Part shown: in pieces, positions 1 through 15,800 of the stretch
Numbering within the stretch: the first letter of the stretch is position 1
Layout: every line of letters begins with the position of its first letter
NCBI GenBank assembly: GCA_905250025.1
Contig: CAJNOJ010000230.1
Coordinates: 101,121 to 165,120, forward strand
Direction of reading: 5' to 3'
DNA from: Adineta ricciae
Taxonomy: Eukaryota; Rotifera; Eurotatoria; Adinetida; Adinetidae
Length of the DNA: 64,000 nt
Position numbers and translations under genes: made by a program
Notes under the pieces: generated by a model
The model's database searches: none
The model's input: the letters and a program-made list of their open reading frames with translations, nothing else
What the model was told of the DNA's origin: nothing

Positions 1-259
1 TGAAAAAACGAAAGAAAGAAAGTGTATGTTAGAACAGAAATGTACAGTTAGATCAAAGAGAGAGATAGAGACAAATCTTGATAGTTGATTGGTAAATGAA
101 TATGAATATAATGTATCAGTATCGTATTTTACAAAAGAAAAGGAGATTCCTCTTGGGAAGGTCTAAGCTCGTTTAGCTAAAAAGAACAGACGTTTTGAGT
201 TTCTTTTATGACGGAAGATTAGTAGAGAAAAAGAGAAAAAAAAAAGAAAATAATTAATT
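1..259. other. 3' flank of epsin, no gene seen
   Basis: AT-rich sequence downstream of the minus-strand epsin stop codon. It is purine-rich on the plus strand, with GAAAGAAAG and AGAGAGAG runs. It probably holds the epsin 3' UTR and poly(A) region. I see no coding signal here; the short open frames are low-complexity. Confidence 0.5.
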
Positions 260-2424
260 TCACATAAATGGATTGCTTGAATTGATTGATGATGTGGTGG
301 TATTATTGAATGATGAAGGAATAAGTGGTGGTGGTAATGTTGAGCCTGTTGTGAAACCCACGTTATTCGACGAACTGAGTTGTTCAAGTGTTGGCGGTTT
401 CATCGTATTCGCAAATGGATTGGGTGCTCGAGGAGCAGTTGAGCCAAATGGATTAGTACCTAGAAAGATGTACATAGAATAGCTCGGAACAAGAATAGAA
501 TAGCATTCGTTTTTACTTTTTGGATCTGTAACGAGTTTATCGAGATTAACTAAATTACTAAAATTTTCGCCAAGGAAACTTTCTGGTGTTTTGCGCGACG
601 CGGAAATATTTGGCGGAAATGGACTTGGATTAGTTGAATTGGAATTGCTATTGCTGCCAGCAATAGTTGGATATAGCATGCTGCCACCTGCAGGTAAGCC
701 AACATTCGGTGGAGAAATCGAACCTGATAGATTATTATTGTTATCATTTAGCGTGCTGCTGGTAGCAGTAGTCGGTGGAAATGTTGTTGATGGCATATTC
801 CATGGATTCGATGATGCTTGTTGTTGCCCATTGGTATTCGTGGCAATATCTAAACAAGAAGATACTCATCACATAGATCCTATAATCATCGACCAGTAGC
901 GAACGTCTGAGAATATGTTATCGAGAAATTCTTACTTGCGCTCGCTCCAAAAAATTCACTTAATTCATTATCAATTGTTTTTGAAGTAGTGGACGGTGGA
1001 GACGTGGTGGTAGTTGTTGCTGCTGCTGATGGCTTGTGAAGGCCATTGGCACCAACACCCCATGGATCAGCAATATTAACGGAAAGACCTGTACTATTAT
1101 TGTTACTTTTATGATTATTATCGCCCCACGGATTAGCATGAGTGTCGGAAGTTGACGTTCCTGATTGCCATGGATCGCTCATTGCTGCCGCTGCTGCTGT
1201 TGTTGTTGTGTTTGCAGAAGTACGACCACTTGGTTCTGATGACCATGGATCATCTAGATGAGGAAGAGAAATTGTAAAATCTGGAAGTGAAAGATTTTTT
1301 GTATGCACTTGTAGATGTGGTAAAACCGAGATGAGTCGATGGTCGATTATTAGGTGGATTCCAACCCATACTTGTCGTTGTTGCTGACGCATAGGGATCT
1401 TGATGATGATTCGCATCGAAAAGATTTGAATTAGTATTGAAATCAAAGCCCTACAATGCAAGAGCATCGATATAGTTTGTTGTTGTCGTAAACAAAAGTC
1501 GATTTACTTGTGTATGAAGAGCATCAGGTGAACCTTCATTGACAGATCGTTCTAAGGCAATTTTAAGTTTCAAGTCATCGTTACGACGGCGTCTTTCTTG
1601 GTCTTCAGCCTAGACAGTCAAACATTTATAAATCAACTACTCTCTTCATCTTTTCACATACTTCACGTTGAGATTCTGCTAAAGCGATTTGCATTTGCAG
1701 TTGTTCTTCCTCTTGATTTGCTGGTTGTACGAAATCTTTTCCGGCTGCAGCATGTAGGTTATCATTAAATGATGACGAACGATGTGCAATCGAATTAGTT
1801 GTATACGGATATGACGTCATACCAAAGCTATCTCCGCCTTCGGCACTGTTGCGCCGCATCGATGTTGAATTGGCTGGACGGGCATATGTGACAGCACCAC
1901 TTGAATCCATTCCCATTGCTTGTCTTGAAAAACGTTCACGCGCTTCTTGCGCTTTGCGACGTTCGTTACGTAAACGTTCATCATCTTTGAGTAAGGCAAC
2001 CAACTGTTTGGCTTTTTCACGAACATTATACCCTTGATCTTTTTGTTCTTCGACATATTGAAAATCTTTCAAAGTTTGGATGGCAAAGATATTCTCTTTA
2101 CATTGTTGACTAACACGTTCGTTGCCATATTTTATCAGATGATCAAGTAAGACTAAGGATTTGTAGACATGTCGCCAGTTTTTGCCGTGATCGTTTAAAC
2201 GCTTCCAGATAACTAAAACAATGGAAGTGAGATGTTTTTTTCCGCAGATTTCATTGTTTACTTGGCATAATTTCAGCGTAGGCAACAACGTTATCGGTTA
2301 AGTCAGCTATTTCATGCATCAATGCTGGCGATGGTCCCCAAGCATCGTTCGATGTCGCCGACCGAACTTTACGCTGAGCTTCGGTATAATTATAAATAAC
2401 ATTTCGTACACCGCGAGCAAGCAT
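260..2424 (-). CDS. EPN: Epsin (ENTH-domain clathrin adaptor)
   Basis: Endocytic adaptor that binds PtdIns(4,5)P2, clathrin, AP-2 and EH-domain proteins at the plasma membrane. The start codon at 2424 opens an exon reading MLARGVRNVIYNY and then SNDAWGPSPALM, the ENTH N-terminus. A short intron lies between EIMP and IWKRLNDHGKNW. ENTH landmarks SQQCKENIFAIQTLKDFQYV and DQGYNVREKAKQLVALL follow. Two UIM-like stretches (LQMQIALAESQRE and LKLKIALERS) come next. The middle carries several DPW motifs for AP-2, and the tail carries RKTPESFLG and several NPF motifs, ending in NPFM. A 57-nt intron at 516..460 splits the tail, and about five introns are needed in all. The join just before the first DPW block (near 1260-1330) is uncertain. 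The start of TMED lies upstream on the same strand, with its stop only 143 nt from this start. Confidence 0.93.
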
Positions 2425-2567
2425 CGGACAGGAACGGCTTCTTCTTTTCTATATAGTTCAAAGTTAATATCTAAAAATCATATACGGATAGTCATTATGA
2501 TAAAATGAAACAGAAAAGAAAAACTGAGATTATTTAATAAATTAACTCAAACTGAAATATCATTGCT

Positions 2568-3451
2568 TCAAACAAGTTTCTTCGCTTCAAAAAAACCTTT
2601 AAGATGACGCATTTGCCAGAATCCAGCGATGACTAGGACGAATAATTGAGCAACCGACCACCACAATACGCGTTGATTCGTTGATTCACTTGTATTACGA
2701 AAACGTTCTTCTCGATAACGTTGATAGCTTTGTTCTTTTGTTCTAAACCAAAATAGCAACTTATTAGTTCGAAGAATATCACGAAAACAAAAAACAATCA
2801 AGTCACGTTATTGTTTTGCATATTTACAAATAATTATCTTCGACATAGAGGCTCAGGTATCGATCGCTCGATGATTCATACATGCAGGAGAATGTTATGC
2901 ATATCTACGTACATTTGTTCAACTTGATCTAGTAATTGTCGAACTCGCAGTTGAAGTTCAGTTAACTTTTCATGTGCGCTGACACTTTGATAATCAACAG
3001 CATGTTCGCCGACATCAATATCCAAATGAACACGCTAAAATCGAAAGAAAACAATTCGAACAATGTCTTAACATTCCTGAGGATTATCTACCAATTTTTG
3101 CCCTCCAAACCAAGCAGTTGAGTTTGAGAACAAACAGATCACATGTTCACCTGGAGTATGTGAAGTAAAGGTAAACCGTCCTTCGCTTGTATACAATTTC
3201 GAAAGAACAATCTTATCATCTGGATCTTTCACTTCCACATGCATACCAATACCAGGTGTGGATGGCAGATAGGCATTCGACTTCTCATCGAATAATTCCA
3301 CTTTGTATTTACCGATAACTAATGTGTCATCGGGAATTTCTTCGATAAAGCATTTGCGTTCGGTTTCACCGATGTGAAAATAGAGTGAAGAAGATAAAGA
3401 GATCAACTGCAGACAACAAAAGATGAAAATGAAAATCGATGGGATATTCAT
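2568..3451 (-). CDS. TMED9: p24-family cargo receptor, TMED4/TMED9 type
   Basis: Type I membrane protein that cycles between ER and Golgi and selects cargo for COPI and COPII vesicles. The first exon (3451-3068) gives a signal peptide and a GOLD domain with the conserved [19 protein letters not shown]; the family's disulfide cysteines are present. Further exons near 3030-2930 encode a heptad coiled coil ([17 protein letters not shown]). The last exon (about 2801-2568) has a single membrane span, [19 protein letters not shown], then a cytosolic tail. The tail ends FFEAKKLV, the same ending as vertebrate TMED9 and TMED4, with the diphenylalanine and dilysine sorting signals. Subfamily assignment rests on this tail. 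Confidence 0.93.
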
Positions 3452-3982
3452 GATTTCGATCTAAACATAGATATGTCTGTGCAAATGTCAAAAACAAAAC
3501 AAGGAAAATAACGAAATGGTTTTCTTCGAATTTATTTAGTAGGTGGTAAAAGAGAAAATATTTGTTACGTGTTTCTTCTTCTTCTTCTTCTTCTTTTTCT
3601 ATACTAGGAAGACGACAACCAATCAGCAGGGTCGATACAAAACATCTGCATTAATGATCAACATATCGAAGAAAAGCACACTTCTTTCAGGGAGGACATC
3701 TCGATGTTACTATGGACTAATCCAACGTTTATTTGTTGGATTTTTGGATTTTTTGAAATTATTATCTAGTTTTTCGAGTTCGTCTATGTCATAGAGGAAA
3801 TTTTTCAAATTCATTCAGCCAATATCGATGATGATTCAATTTACACGATTATCAATTCTATGAAAGTGTATTCAAGACGGGACTGAGATTTGGCTGAATA
3901 GAAACCTTTCGCTCTCTCTCTCTCGCACGTGAAAAAAGTCGTTCTAAGTTGTTTACTTTCGTTTTCAGATTCATCCTAGCAA
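3452..3982. other. Intergenic region between TMED and RPS3A, divergent promoters
   Basis: Holds a CTT/T-rich run near 3571-3600 and, just before RPS3A, a pyrimidine tract (CTTTCGCTCTCTCTCTCTCG, about 3906-3925) that could be a TOP-like transcription start. An E-box CACGTG lies at 3926-3931. A splice acceptor (TTTCGTTTTCAG) ending at 3969 suggests a 5' UTR intron in RPS3A. No other gene seen. Confidence 0.45.
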
Positions 3983-5105
3983 ATGGCCATCGGCAAGAAC
4001 AAAAACGTCACAAAAGGTGGCAAAAAGGGAGGAAAAAAGAAAGTGTAAGTTGCTCGACTTCGAACATCTTCCGAAAATTGTGCGAGACTTTCTCGTCTAG
4101 TGCTGATCCATTCTCGAAAAAAGATTGGTATGATATTAAAGCACCAGCTAACTTCGAAGTACGTAACCTCGGTCGTACACTCGTCTCACGAACAACCGGC
4201 ACCAGTATGTGTCTATTTCTCTCGGTTGGTTCTTTGAAATAACTGTTTGCGTTTCAATAGAAATCGCTTCCGATGCTTTGAAAGGTCGTGTATTTGAATC
4301 GTCACTCGGTGATTTAGTCAAACACGATGATGAAGATAGCCATCGCAAATTTCGATTTGTTTGTGAAGACGTCCAGGGTCGTCACTGCCTAACTAACTTC
4401 CATGGTATGGATATGACCACAGATCGTCTTCGTATGCTCATCAAGAAATGGCAGGTAAATCGAGATGAATCATTGGGATAGATCGAGTTTTTCAATCAAA
4501 TTTTACGTGTAGACATTAGTTGAAGCTCAAGCTGATGTTCGTACATCTGATGGTTATCTTTTACGTATTTTCTGCATTGGTTTCACCCAAAAAATGCGCG
4601 GTCAAATCAAAAAAACATCCTATGCCCAACATACACAAGTTTGTCCATGTTTTTCTCTAAAATGAATCCATAAACTTCAGTTTCGACTAGATCAAAGCCA
4701 TCCGCAAGAAAATGGTTGAAATTATGACACGTGACATTGCTGGTAGTGAATTGAAAGAGGTTGTTAACAAACTGTAAGCACTCTTATCGATGAACTTCGA
4801 TAGAAAATACATTCGACTGTTTGTTTTTAGTATTCCGAATAGTATCGGATCCGAAATCGAAAAAACTTGTCGTGGAATCTATCCACTACAAAATGTTAAC
4901 ATCCGCAAAGTGAAAGTGTTGAAGAGACCGAAATTTGATGGTAAGCGACCTTTCGGTCGGGGAAATTTTTATTCACTGTTGATTTTTAGTTGCACGTCTT
5001 ATGGAAATGCATGGTGAAAGTTATAGCAGTGTAACTGTCGATGAAAAAGGTCAACGCATCGAACGCGGCGATGGTTATGAACCACCAGTACAAAGTTCTG
5101 TTTAG
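3983..5105 (+). CDS. RPS3A: 40S ribosomal protein S3a (eS1)
   Basis: Structural protein of the small ribosomal subunit. Exons join as [21 protein letters not shown], then [100 protein letters not shown] and [12 protein letters not shown], ending [12 protein letters not shown]. This follows vertebrate RPS3A colinearly over nearly its whole length of about 260 residues. About six introns, all short (50-70 nt). The upstream pyrimidine-rich start region suits a TOP-regulated translation gene. AATAAA signals follow at about 5214 and just before it. Confidence 0.97.
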
Positions 5106-6041
5106 ATAATCAACAACAATTTTCTACATAAACAGAGTTCACATTCGATCACACTCTGTCTGAATAAGAAAAAAATATACATACATATAACGATTCTTGT
5201 TTTGAACCGTTAAGAATAAAAATCGTAAAACAAAACAAATCTGAATTCGCTTTCTATTGCATGTGACTGAAATCCGTATATGATGATTCAATTAACAAAA
5301 ACATGGAAGATGAAGACACACCTTTTTTTCCTTCATACTGATGCGAAGGTTAGTTTCGAGCTTCAATGTTGTTTCGTGTCAATGTATATGGTGACAGCAC
5401 TTTCATATCGTGTCAGACCCATGCTTTTCGGCTATTTTAGATATTCTTTTGGAAAAGAAACGTTAAACCGACAGCTCTAAACTAAACACTCGACTAGACG
5501 AATTATTCTGACAATATCTCTCGTCTAGAATGATAGCAAATAGATATATTCTTTGTTATTCTCGCCTTCGATATCCCTCGATGAAATAATGATTTTCCTT
5601 TACTATTCGTCTGATTATTTCTGCTTAAAATCAATGATAATGTTCGTACATTGACCTTATTGGCTTTTCTCAGTAAGTCATGCTCCGACGGTCGGATATT
5701 GGTTTGTGTTACATTCAATAGTGTTATATACATTTGTAAAGGCGGACTATACATGATATGTCTATTCGGATGTTGACGGCCATGCTTTTTTTCTTTTCTT
5801 TCTTCTGTTCTCTTTATAAATCATGACTTGTCGTCAATATGTAAGCAAAAGAAAATAAGAATATGTTTCATATCGTCATTCATCATCATATTCGTTCTAT
5901 AAGAAAGCAGCAATAAGCAAAGACTACGTTGCATTTCATCATCATCATTATTATTAGATTCCTTCACCTGGCGCCATATAAAAACACGATTTTTTCCATT
6001 TCAGATTGAAACTACTAGTTAAAAAAACCTAAAAAACAATC
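5106..6041. other. Intergenic region upstream of GFPT
   Basis: Contains the RPS3A 3' UTR at its start. No supported coding gene: the 83-codon minus-strand frame at 5503-5754 matches nothing I recognise and lacks splice context. The final 80 nt hold the likely GFPT core promoter. Confidence 0.5.
5976..5983 (+). promoter_or_regulatory. TATA box of GFPT
   Basis: ATATAAAA after GCGCC lies 66 nt before the GFPT start codon at 6042, leaving room for a short 5' UTR. An acceptor-like TTTCAG at about 5999-6004 could instead mark a 5' UTR intron, so the start site is not certain. Confidence 0.45.
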
Positions 6042-9216
<3,175 letters not shown>

Positions 9217-9924
9217 GCGGTTCATGATTGAATCTCAATGGTAACATTATGCCGTTCAATTTCTCGGAGAATATCCGTCTTTCTTTTATGTATGATCTTA
9301 TCTGAAAAAAAAACACCGTATACATTTATTCTTATTTATCAATATCGTTGTTGTTATTTCTTGACTTTTAACCTCATTTGCATCGCTATTCTTTTTTTTC
9401 TCTTATTATCAATGGTTTATTTGCATTTACAATAAGTTAAAATAAAAAAAACGAAAAAGTTTTCTTTTCGAAATGAAACATTCGCTCACGTTTGTTCTCA
9501 CATGTCTTGATACATCATCTACAAGAACTAAGCAAAGCATCTTCTACTGGAAAGGCAGTGAGCGAAAGATCTTGTTTGACCTTTTTTAAGCTTGAAAGTT
9601 ATGGAGTTGATTTCCAATAGCTATTTTTACTTGCATTTTTTACGCAACGATGGCTGAAATAGGTTCAATGGAGTTCTTTGAGAGAACACAAAGCTAAAAT
9701 AGAAGTCAATGAAGACAAAAGGCATCAACGAACGTTCTGAAAAATGGAATCAACACAAAGGTAATTCCCTCAAGTAGCGACGAACTTCTGATGCACATTT
9801 CCGTTTAGCTGACATTCATTAAAACGGAAGAACACATTATCAGTATTCTATCAAACGTAATTAGCTCTCTTTTTCCTATTATGAAAACATTTTTTCTCTT
9901 TGCAAGACAGATGATCGGATAAAC
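9217..9924. other. GFPT 3' UTR and intergenic region
   Basis: T-rich 3' UTR of GFPT with AATAAA at about 9440, then unremarkable AT-rich sequence up to the F-box gene. No gene, tRNA or repeat recognised. Confidence 0.5.
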
Positions 9925-10845
9925 ATGACGAGTCTGTTCGAACATCTACCAAATGAACTGATCTACGATGTATTTCAATACTTGGATACCCGAGATTTGT
10001 ATTATGGATTTTGGAGATTGAACAGTCGATTGAATGCGATTCTTCGATCTCTGAGAAACCTGTCACTGACTATGGACAAAAATGATCCGGCGTTGATTTC
10101 TGTATTTTCTCCGCGGGTTGTTCAACTCAAACTGAACACTTGGCATGAAATTGATTTAACGCGCTTCTCAAAATTGAGAGTCTTGATTTTACAGAGGACA
10201 ACGCGTTTTCAAGTGGCACAAATTCGACCCCATGTAATTCCTTATCTGAGATATTTATCTCTATCGTTAGCATTCGATTTCTGGTCATCAGCTCAACTCG
10301 CTGAAGATGTCTTCTCCAACGGGTTTCCTTTATTACGATATGCTGACTTAGGTCGTGTAGATGTCCCGTATACACGTTCATGGTCGTTATCTCCACATCT
10401 TCTATCTGTGTGCGTCTGCTCGGGTGATCCAATTATAATACCATTGATTCTCGTTTCATGTCCATATTTGCGCAGTTTACAAGTACAAGTTTTCGGTGAC
10501 AATCATCATATTGATCTCCCTACATTAAGATTAAATCACCCGTTGAAACGCTTTACTTTCGTAGATTCGTATGGAGTTTTATCACTAAGTGACATGAGTC
10601 TTCTCCTCAGCTATGTTCTCAGTGTTGAATATATTCATTTAACATTATTTGAAATATCTTTTACACGTCTGGCTAGCATTCTCAATCATCATCTGCATCG
10701 TTTGAAAACATTCGATTGTTATATCCACGATTCAGCTGTAAACGCAGATCTCGATGAGATAAGAGCAATGAATCCGTGTTTCGAACGAATACAATACTAC
10801 GAAAAAAGTCACGGTGTTCGTTACTTTACAAATAAACAGCTGTGA
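9925..10845 (+). CDS. Single-exon F-box protein, LRR-like
   Basis: Probable substrate receptor of an SCF ubiquitin ligase. The N-terminus FEHLPNELIYDVFQYLDTRDLYYGFWRLNSR is an F-box (residues about 4-45). The remaining 260 residues contain Leu-rich stretches such as FSKLRVLIL, IPYLRYLSLSL and CPYLRSLQVQVF, which look like degenerate leucine-rich repeats. It is intronless, unlike the conserved genes around it. That suits a rapidly expanding family; intronless F-box/LRR genes of this length are abundant in bdelloid rotifers. The target is unknown. Confidence 0.85.
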   Translation: MTSLFEHLPNELIYDVFQYLDTRDLYYGFWRLNSRLNAILRSLRNLSLTMDKNDPALISVFSPRVVQLKLNTWHEIDLTRFSKLRVLILQRTTRFQVAQIRPHVIPYLRYLSLSLAFDFWSSAQLAEDVFSNGFPLLRYADLGRVDVPYTRSWSLSPHLLSVCVCSGDPIIIPLILVSCPYLRSLQVQVFGDNHHIDLPTLRLNHPLKRFTFVDSYGVLSLSDMSLLLSYVLSVEYIHLTLFEISFTRLASILNHHLHRLKTFDCYIHDSAVNADLDEIRAMNPCFERIQYYEKSHGVRYFTNKQL

Positions 10846-11066
10846 TTGTTGCAAACGTGTTATTTTTTTTCCATTAATAAACGAAATTATCCACTAAAAT
10901 TTGACCAGTCAGTCAATCAGTCGATTGAAGTATTCTATACTTATTTACTGACATGAATAATATTTGCGTCATAGTTTGTTTTCTTCTGTGCATGAGTCAC
11001 ACGTGCACGAAGCTAGAAAATATAAAAGCGAATGAAATAATTCCGAGATTACATACGACACTCATA

Positions 11067-12131
11067 ATGAATTACTTTGATAAATTACCTGATGAATTGT
11101 TGGAAAAGATATTTTCGTCGTTTCAAGCTCGACTTCCCCTCGAACGATTCAATCACGCTTTTCGGGAGGATAACGCGTATTATTTTAATTATTCATTACA
11201 ACAGCCGTTACTGAAACAAACGCATAAAGATATATCTAATCTATCATTAGTCTGCCGTCGGTTTCATCAAATCATTCATGCTAGAGGTTTCTGGGAACGC
11301 AAATGCCGCGACGAACATGTCTTACTACCTGATCAACATTTTCCTGAACAATTTGCTGCATATGAACAACTTTACGTTAACAATCCATTCCATCCGGCGT
11401 ATAACCTACTTAAATCAGATCGATGGACTAAATCGAACGGTGGTCAGTCACGGATTGAAAATGATCCGTGTGGTAGTCATCGACTTTACGATGAATTCGG
11501 TCGTCTAGCACCTTGTCGAGTAACATCGTATATCTTTACAACATTTCGTCAGCGACGAGTAAATCTTTCTGATGCAGAACTTCTCTTAAATAATGCAAGT
11601 GTTCTGAGAAATATCTCGATTTTCACAATAGAAATATTTGTTTAGTCTGTGGATTTACGACCTGTCATTGAATTCTCTGTTTGTGTGGCTGCTCGATGGG
11701 ATTGTGGAGCTCGCTGTATATTGTCTCTTTCGTTCTCAGATGGACATGCGTGGCGCCATGGAAGACGCTTCCCTCAATGGAATGATAAAAAATGGCATCG
11801 AATAACTTATCGATATGGAGAATACACCCAATATCCTTCATGGGTTGATGTTAGCATAGCTGGCAGTGATACACAATTTTGGGCAGGATTTTATGGAGTT
11901 AAATTTGCACAACCACGTCTTCGATTATTACTCCGTACAAACGAAAATCAGACTAATGAAGAAAGTGTAGTTACAATTGAACCGAAAGAAGAAGACGAAC
12001 TTGAACAGGCTGTTGCAAGAGAAACTGAGGAAGACAATATTTCTGTTGAGACGGTTGATTCTTCCTCTGAAGCAGAAGAAGAAGAAGAAGAAGAACCTGT
12101 CGGCGATAACTCTTTCGATGACGAAGACTAG
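11067..12131 (+). CDS. F-box protein with FBA (FBXO2/6/44-type) domain
   Basis: Likely SCF ubiquitin-ligase receptor. MNYFDKLPDELLEKIFSSF and ISNLSLVCRRFHQIIH form the F-box. The FBA domain follows: NPFHPAYNLLKSD, then after a short intron VDLRPVIEFSVCVAARWDCGARC, WHRITYRYGEYTQYPSWVDVSIAG and TQFWAGFYGVKFAQPRLRLLL. In FBXO2 and FBXO6 this fold recognises high-mannose glycans on misfolded glycoproteins. The tail is very acidic, with Ser/Glu runs. The in-frame TAG at 11643-11645 is explained by a 45-nt intron, 11601-11645, joining NNAS to SVDLR. The donor GTTCTG is weak. I chose the ATG at 11067 because the F-box starts there; an upstream ATG at 10953 would add a hydrophobic leader not expected in this family. 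Confidence 0.85.
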
Positions 12132-12830
12132 TTTTGTTGTCGTAACTTTAGTAGAGATACATTTTCCAATTTTATTGTAATACAAGTAGCCGAAAACTAA
12201 TGGGTAGGAGTCGACTTATTGTATTGCAATACATTTAAAAGAGAATTCATTATTATCAAAGTCTTCATACATATAGATTGATTCATTTGATGAAACACGA
12301 ACAGATTTCAACTTATTAAAGGCTATGAATAGAATAATTAATTTGACGGGAAATTGTTGAACACGCACGTGTGCAATTATGATATACTAACACCCAGAGT
12401 GATTTGTTTTAAAGTAAATTGAATGCAAGTGTCACTTACCAAGTAACACTTGAACATTCATTTCATTTTCAAAACGTTTTTGTCATGACTGATTTCTTTT
12501 GCCGACCTATTTCTTCTTCCTTGCTGCGTTGCTTTGCAAAGGAATTGAAAAATCTGATTGGCTGACTAAAGTGCATAAGTATGTTACAGTCTGTAATGAT
12601 GCACCATAAACAACGGAAATTTTTTCTTAAACTATTTGAAAAAAATCTACAATTAACTTTAGAAAATTAATTTTTATCGCTTGAAAAATCCTTTACAGAG
12701 GCATCTATCTATTGATTACCATCATGGCTATTGACTGGTGGCTATCTCTGTCTCTCTAACTGATATTTGTTCATTCATTATTTGTCGTTTTGCATCTTAA
12801 CTTTCGATTGATAGGATTAATGCCGATGCG
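12132..12830. other. Intergenic region upstream of HCF
   Basis: AT-rich. An acceptor-like ...GATTGATAG at about 12805-12814 and a minimal upstream ORF (ATG CCG ATG CGA TGA, 12821-12834) overlapping the HCF start suggest a 5' UTR intron and possible leaky scanning. No gene seen. Confidence 0.4.
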
Positions 12831-15800
12831 ATGACAGCGAAAGTTCATTGGAAACGGCTTGATGGAACTATCGGCCAAAATCCCAAGCCTCGTCATGGAC
12901 ATCGAGCAGTAGCTGTCAAAGATTTGATTATTATATTTGGTGGAGGGAATGAAGGCATTGTCGAAGATCTCAATGTGTTCAATTGTGGTAAGAACAAATT
13001 ACAATCGAAATCTTCTTCGAAAATTTTCATTTAATATGTTTTAGCTACAAACCATTGGTTTCAACCATTAGTGAAAGGTGATATTCCAACAGGCTGTGCT
13101 GCATTCGGTTTTGCTACTGATGGTATACGAATTCTTGTGTTCGGCGGCATGGTGGAATATGGCAAATATTCAGCAGACCTCTGGGAATTGAATCCGTTAA
13201 AATGGGAATGGAGAAAGTTGAAACCTAGACCACCTCGAACAGCTCCATTACCATGTGCTCGTCTTGGTAAGACTTATACTTGAGATGTATCGTCTCTATT
13301 GTATTGAAAATATTCTAGGACATACATTAACATATGCAGAAGGAAAGTTTTATCTCTTCGGTGGTCTGGCTAATGACAGCAAAGATCCAAAACAGAATGT
13401 TCCCCGGTATGATACTGTCTAGAACATATTCAGTATTATCGATTGACTACATTTAGATATTTAAATGATCTGTATGTACTTGAATTCAAGGGAAATAGTT
13501 GTAGCTGGGAACAGCCGATGATTACGAATACATTACCAGCTGAACGCGAATCGCATTCATGTGTGTTCTATCGTGGTGAAATTGAAAATCGTCCGAAGTT
13601 GCTGGTCTATGGTGGAATGAATGGTCATCGTTTAGGAGATCTTTGGAGTTTTCATCTCGGTATGAGAATAAAACCAATCAATAGATTTTGTAGTTGTAAA
13701 AATCATTTTCCTTTCATTTCGTGCAGATTTTCTACAGTGGACACAAATAACACCGAGTGGTTTATCTCCACAACCACGTAGTCTGCATTCAGCAGTTGTG
13801 ATCGGCAATCGGTATGTATCGATCATTCGATTCTCATTTTTGAAATCAAGTTTTTGTCAATTGTAGGATGTATATATTCGGCGGCTGGGTTCCATTAGTT
13901 CCCGTGGACAAGAATGATCATTATTCGAACGAAAAAGAATGGAAGTGTACGAATACATTAGCAGCATTCAATCTAGGTAAGATGATGATGATTGTCTGCT
14001 GAGAGGAAACTATTATTCTATTGTAGAAACAAATTCTTGGGAACTTCTTGGACAAGAATGTCTCGAAGATAATGTACCACGAGCACGTGCTGGCCATTGT
14101 GCAGTGACCGTTAATACGAGAATGTATATTTGGAGCGGACGAGATGGATATCGAAAAGCATGGAACAATCAAGTGAGTAAAAAACGAACGTTTTCAATAG
14201 AAAGAGAATCTGTTGTTCCAGGTTTGTTGTAAAGATCTGTGGTGTTTGGAAACAGCTATTCCAGGCGAACCAGAAAAAGTGCAATTACTCAAAGCAGGAA
14301 TCGGCAATCTAGAAATATCGTGGGCTCCTGTACCTACCGGTATGTAAAACCGTTGATTTTGAGAATTCAATTTGAAATGAGTAATGCTCATTCTAGCTGA
14401 TTCCTATATTTTACAAATACAAAGAATCGATACACCAGTTGAACAACCTGTACCAGTACCACCGACGCTTCCGACTACGTCTCAACCATCGACACATCAT
14501 CCACCTTTACCATTGCAATCGATATCCGCTTCACTCTTCGCTTCAAAGAGTCCACAATCCGGTAGAAAAAAATTGATTTCCTCAATTTTAATCTTACTAT
14601 TTGTTTTTAGTACTCGCATCGTTAATTCCGACATTTTCAAACGGTAAGTTAACATTCTCTCTCTTGCTATATTGATTTCTCATTTTCATCTTGATTTTAG
14701 AGCAACAAACACCCAGTGCATCAGTCTCCGCAATATCTGATACAGGTAAGTTAAAATTGAAGATCGTACATGTACTTATCTTCTTTTTGATCGATTGTCA
14801 GATGCTGTTGTCGATCCCTGTCTTCCCTCGACATCAAAGTCGGACCTTTTATCATTAGCTCATCTGTCGTCGTCGCAAACACCGTTATCAGCATCGATTA
14901 GTACACTCAATGCTCAGACATTGCCAAATCTATCTTTATCACCTCCGAACAGTACTAATAATTCTTCATTATTGTTCCAAAAAACGACACCAACATCTAT
15001 TCCCTCGTCTATGCAATACAATCAAACAGCGACTATATTAAATCCTACACAAAGTACGATTGATCTCATTCAAATCGAACTTCTAACAAAACAATACGAA
15101 CTATTTGTTTCTTCTTTGCAGCCGTTCGACCAGCGACAACATCGAGTATTCAATTTGTTAATACTTCGTCTACCGGTGCTAATAATACTGTTCGTCCAAT
15201 CATATTCCACCCAAAAACGACGACAAACTCACCTCAACCACAACTTCTCACCGTTATGCCTGCAGGTGTTCGTGTCCAGCAACTAACACCTGTCGTACGA
15301 GGTTCGTCTACTCAACCGACAACAATCGTCCGTCTCATGTCACCAGCAGGTACAACCGTTCGACCAGGCACAGGTCAACAACAAATCATACAACTGAATA
15401 CTACTAAACAACAACAACCACCACTAGTGATCAAGGCAATCACTGCACAAACATCGAACCGACCACAATCTCAGCAATCAGTATTGTTGTCATCTAATAC
15501 CCAACAAAAGCCTGCAGCACAACAGCAAGTATTAGTTTTGAATCAGAACGCGTTTTCGAATATGGGTGGACAGCAGCCTAAATTTACTATACAAATGACA
15601 AACGTCGATCAGGCAAATACACCGGCAGCTCATACAACAGCGAGCACTGATAATGGTCAACAAGAATCTAATTTACCTCAATTAGATGGAAGTATAGATG
15701 ATTTGGTAAGTATTAATATCTTTTGATGGAAATTTCACTAATAACTTTTCATGTTTCATCTTTAGCCTCCACAAAACGGTACATCTGGTAAAATAACATC

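Noticed and set aside
10127-10502. Minus-strand frames of 69-101 codons over the first F-box gene
   Set aside because: Antisense shadows of a well-supported plus-strand coding sequence.
11601-11645. In-frame stop in the FBA F-box gene, suggesting a pseudogene
   Set aside because: A 45-nt GT..AG intron removes it and restores the FBA-domain alignment.
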